From contig CM059186.1 in NCBI GenBank assembly GCA_030323885.1, positions 22,029,849 through 22,093,848 of the forward strand: a DNA stretch of 64,000 nt. Reading direction: 5' to 3'. The position numbers and the translations under genes are program-made. Of this stretch, positions 62,501 to 64,000 are shown piece after piece. Positions within the stretch are counted from its first letter, which is position 1, and the number at the start of each line of letters is the position of its first letter. A model generated the notes under the pieces. That model made no database searches, was not told the origin of the DNA, and saw only the letters and a program-made list of their open reading frames with translations. Origin of the DNA: Branchipolynoe longqiensis. Its lineage: Eukaryota > Annelida > Polychaeta > Phyllodocida > Polynoidae.

Positions 62501-63365
62501 CGAATCTTTGCATCATTTCCGAGATCAATATATCAGGTTGACTATTATAACCTACTCTTCATTATTCCCGAGTCATTTTGATGGAAAATGGCTAATTGTG
62601 GAGCAATTTGAGCTGAAAGAACCCAAAATCATTTCGGCAAGCTTGTCAAAAGTATTGTTGTTGTGACTCAGATTCACATCTCGTGATGATCACGTGATGA
62701 GGAATGACCTAGTAATGTGTAGGTAGTCTAGAATATGATTAATGCCATATATGGTACTGGGAATGAGGGTAGGACTAATAAGGTCACGAGATTGACCTAA
62801 TTGGTTTGTGGTCTTTCTGCCTAATGGCTGTCTCAAAGTAGTTGCCCAAAGGGATAGGGTCATAAATTCACTGACTATTCTGTATTTGCTGCCCTGAGGC
62901 CTTAGTTAATGCACCAGTACCTAAGTTGGATATATAGAATCAAATGTAGGTAAGTGTTTTGGTTTTGAAAAAAAAAAATTCATCGGACCATGCAACTTTA
63001 ACTCATTATTACTAAAACAAAATTCAAAATATTTGAATCAAATTGGACTAGTGCTGCCCAATGGTGACAACAAGTGTTAAAAAACTTATCCATTATGAGC
63101 AGGGTAAATAAATTCACCACAAACACCCCCCCCCCCCCAAAAAAAAAAAACCACCCTACGAATTGCTGAGATGGGCACTTGGAGTTAGTGTTCTTCTTTT
63201 ACACCAGATGGCGTGCGCGTGTCGAGAGTTCACATTGGGACGACACACTTCGTGAACGCTGTGGTACAGAGGCGCCACCTTCAGAGGGTGGCCGTTGTCA
63301 GGCTGTGTGGAACGGCCAGCTTGGCACTGCCACCATACAGTGACTTCCCGGCCGATCTTAAGCAG
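59343..63365 (+). CDS. hydantoinase/oxoprolinase (HyuA-type), N-terminal exons, runs off right edge
   Basis: Exons 59343-59514 and 63208-63365 join in phase (G|AT gives Asp58) and give 110 residues. GVDVGGTNTDAVVL (7-20) is the N-terminal phosphate-binding loop of the ASKHA fold as found in hydantoinase A. SPTTRDVTSGVCRAI (31-45) and VHIGTTHFVNAVVQRR then VAVVRLCGTASLALPPYSDF match the rest of the Hydantoinase/oxoprolinase N-terminal domain. Family members hydrolyse hydantoins, 5-oxoproline or related cyclic amides with ATP. GTNTDAV and the IGTTHFxNAV pattern suggest the HyuA branch rather than mammalian OPLAH, which begins with GGTFTDV. The full protein should be several hundred residues, so most of the gene lies beyond the window. 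Substrate cannot be told. Confidence 0.85.
59546..59889 (-). mobile_element. TTAA-type MITE
   Basis: Left end AGTTGCATAGTCCGATGG (TTAA mutated), right end CATCGGACTATGCAGCTTTAA-like. About 30 bases after the exon 1 donor. Confidence 0.85.
60380..60665 (-). mobile_element. tRNA-derived SINE, family D, with head
   Basis: On the minus strand the head reads GGCCTCTGTAGTCTAGTGGT then TAGGGTGTTGCACTTGTAAT, a tRNA-like A-box region. It is followed by a body with GGCTGTATTTATACTGTCCG and GCTTGTTTTCAATGCTGGCC. This is the only copy in the window with a recognisable head. Confidence 0.7.
60666..61814. other. hydantoinase-like intron, no exon seen
   Basis: (TATG)n near 60742-60758, TA-rich runs near 60820-60860 and (CATA)n near 61504-61530. 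GCTTGGAGAGCATTTGTCGG near 61749 is the inverse of 27686-27710. No coding exon fits. Confidence 0.5.
61815..62190 (+). mobile_element. element with 205-bp repeats, copy 4
   Basis: Two units with AATGCATTGTCAATGGCCGT, GTGAAATATCTCTAAAACCA and TTGCACTGCGCATATCATCA. The second is cut off after ATTCATAAGATTACTG. Confidence 0.75.
62475..63001 (-). mobile_element. TTAA-type MITE with insertion
   Basis: TTAAAGTTGCATAGTCCAAT at the left and CATCGGACCATGCAACTTTAA-like right end. It is about 170 bases longer than the others; extra sequence lies between about 62660 and 62900. Confidence 0.75.
63208..63365 (+). CDS. hydantoinase-like exon 2
   Basis: Acceptor TTCTTCTTTTACACCAG; 158 bases; donor AAGCAG|GTAGCG. 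Encodes GVRVSRVHIGTTHFVNAVVQ through PPYSDFPADLKQ. Ends in phase 0. The next exon lies outside the window. Confidence 0.85.
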
Positions 63366-63454
63366 GTAGCGTTTAACAGGCCGGAACCAGCCTACATGAA
63401 AAGCTCATGGCAGCGATCAGGGCCTATATGTATGAGACCGGGTTAGCGGTCGTA

Positions 63455-64000
63455 ACCCGGTGTCGTACGGATTTCCCGGGTTAGCGGGGAAAAGTGTGTA
63501 TCTATGTGTCGGGGTTAAACTAACTCGGCGAGCGTAAAGTCGCCTGACCTAACCCCAAGCGAAACCAGGGTTAAAGGTGGGGTTAGGCACCGATTATGGC
63601 GAAATCTATTGAATGCGATCATATTTAACAGAATTACATACGCAATAAGTGAAATTTTATCAATTTAACCATAAATTCGAACCATTATTAAGGCTATCGC
63701 CGCATTGGCGGCGATATTAATAGTGTTGAATCGACGAATGTAAAGTAAACAAATCGCCGCCTCCGCAGCGACGTCGATATCCATACTGTTTAATGTCAAA
63801 TAAAAATGGCCGCCATCATCGCCGCCGAATCGGCGCAAATATATTATCCCCATATCTATTCAATGCGATCATATTTAACAGAATTACATACTCAAATCGT
63901 GAAATTTCATTAAATTAACCCTAAAATCGAAGCGAGATTAACGCTGATGCTGTAACGGCTGCGATATTAATATTTTCGAATCGACGAATGTCAGAGGGAT
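63455..64000. mobile_element. TIR element of the CCGGTGTCG family, cut by right edge
   Basis: Begins AACCCGGTGTCGTACGGATT. Inside, GCGATCATATTTAACAGAAT recurs at about 63615 and 63866 with a following block (AATCGACGAATGT) repeated, so at least two internal units are present. The word is the inverse of the interior of 53867-54248. The right terminus is outside the window. Confidence 0.7.

Overview
This is nuclear DNA from an animal, most likely a marine invertebrate bilaterian. Three spliced genes with GT-AG introns of about 1 to 5 kb sit in a repeat-rich, mostly AT-rich background. There are no operons, bacterial ribosome binding sites or dense ORFs. The muscle myosin light chain sequence rules out plants and fungi. 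The clade cannot be fixed from the sequence: a deuterostome or a lophotrochozoan both remain possible.

Genes. (1) A myosin regulatory light chain on the + strand has six coding exons between 21770 and 35813 and encodes 218 residues. A non-coding first exon is needed upstream and may lie near 10.1 kb. (2) A four-pass membrane protein resembling the TMEM179 family lies on the - strand with four coding exons between 49827 and 43409 and encodes 351 residues. It converges on gene 1. (3) The first two coding exons of a hydantoinase/oxoprolinase (HyuA-type) protein lie on the + strand at 59343-63365. The gene runs off the right edge. In all three genes the splice phases close exactly.

Layout. 0-9 kb: an 8-bp tandem array, a Tigger-like element, SINEs, a second 8-bp array of 1.7 kb, a TIR element with a 204-bp internal duplication, and a DIRS-like reverse transcriptase fragment. 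9-21.7 kb: a GC-rich promoter-like block, then 32-bp, 77-bp and 39-bp minisatellites, several MITEs and SINEs. 21.7-37 kb: the myosin light chain gene, its introns loaded with a TG-rich array, MITEs, a GA tract and SINEs. 37-43 kb: TIR elements, a promoter-like block and SINEs. 43-50 kb: the TMEM179-like gene. 50-59 kb: a LINE 3' end, a broken DIRS-like tyrosine-recombinase retrotransposon, a young-looking TIR element, and elements built from about 205-bp repeats. 59-64 kb: the hydantoinase-like gene and a TIR element cut by the window edge.

The dominant theme is non-autonomous mobile DNA. At least four tRNA-derived SINE families appear to exchange heads, bodies and tails. A MITE family with TTAA target sites has about eleven clear copies. 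One minisatellite appears to have grown out of the exon-intron boundary of the TMEM179-like gene. The three genes have no evident functional link to each other.
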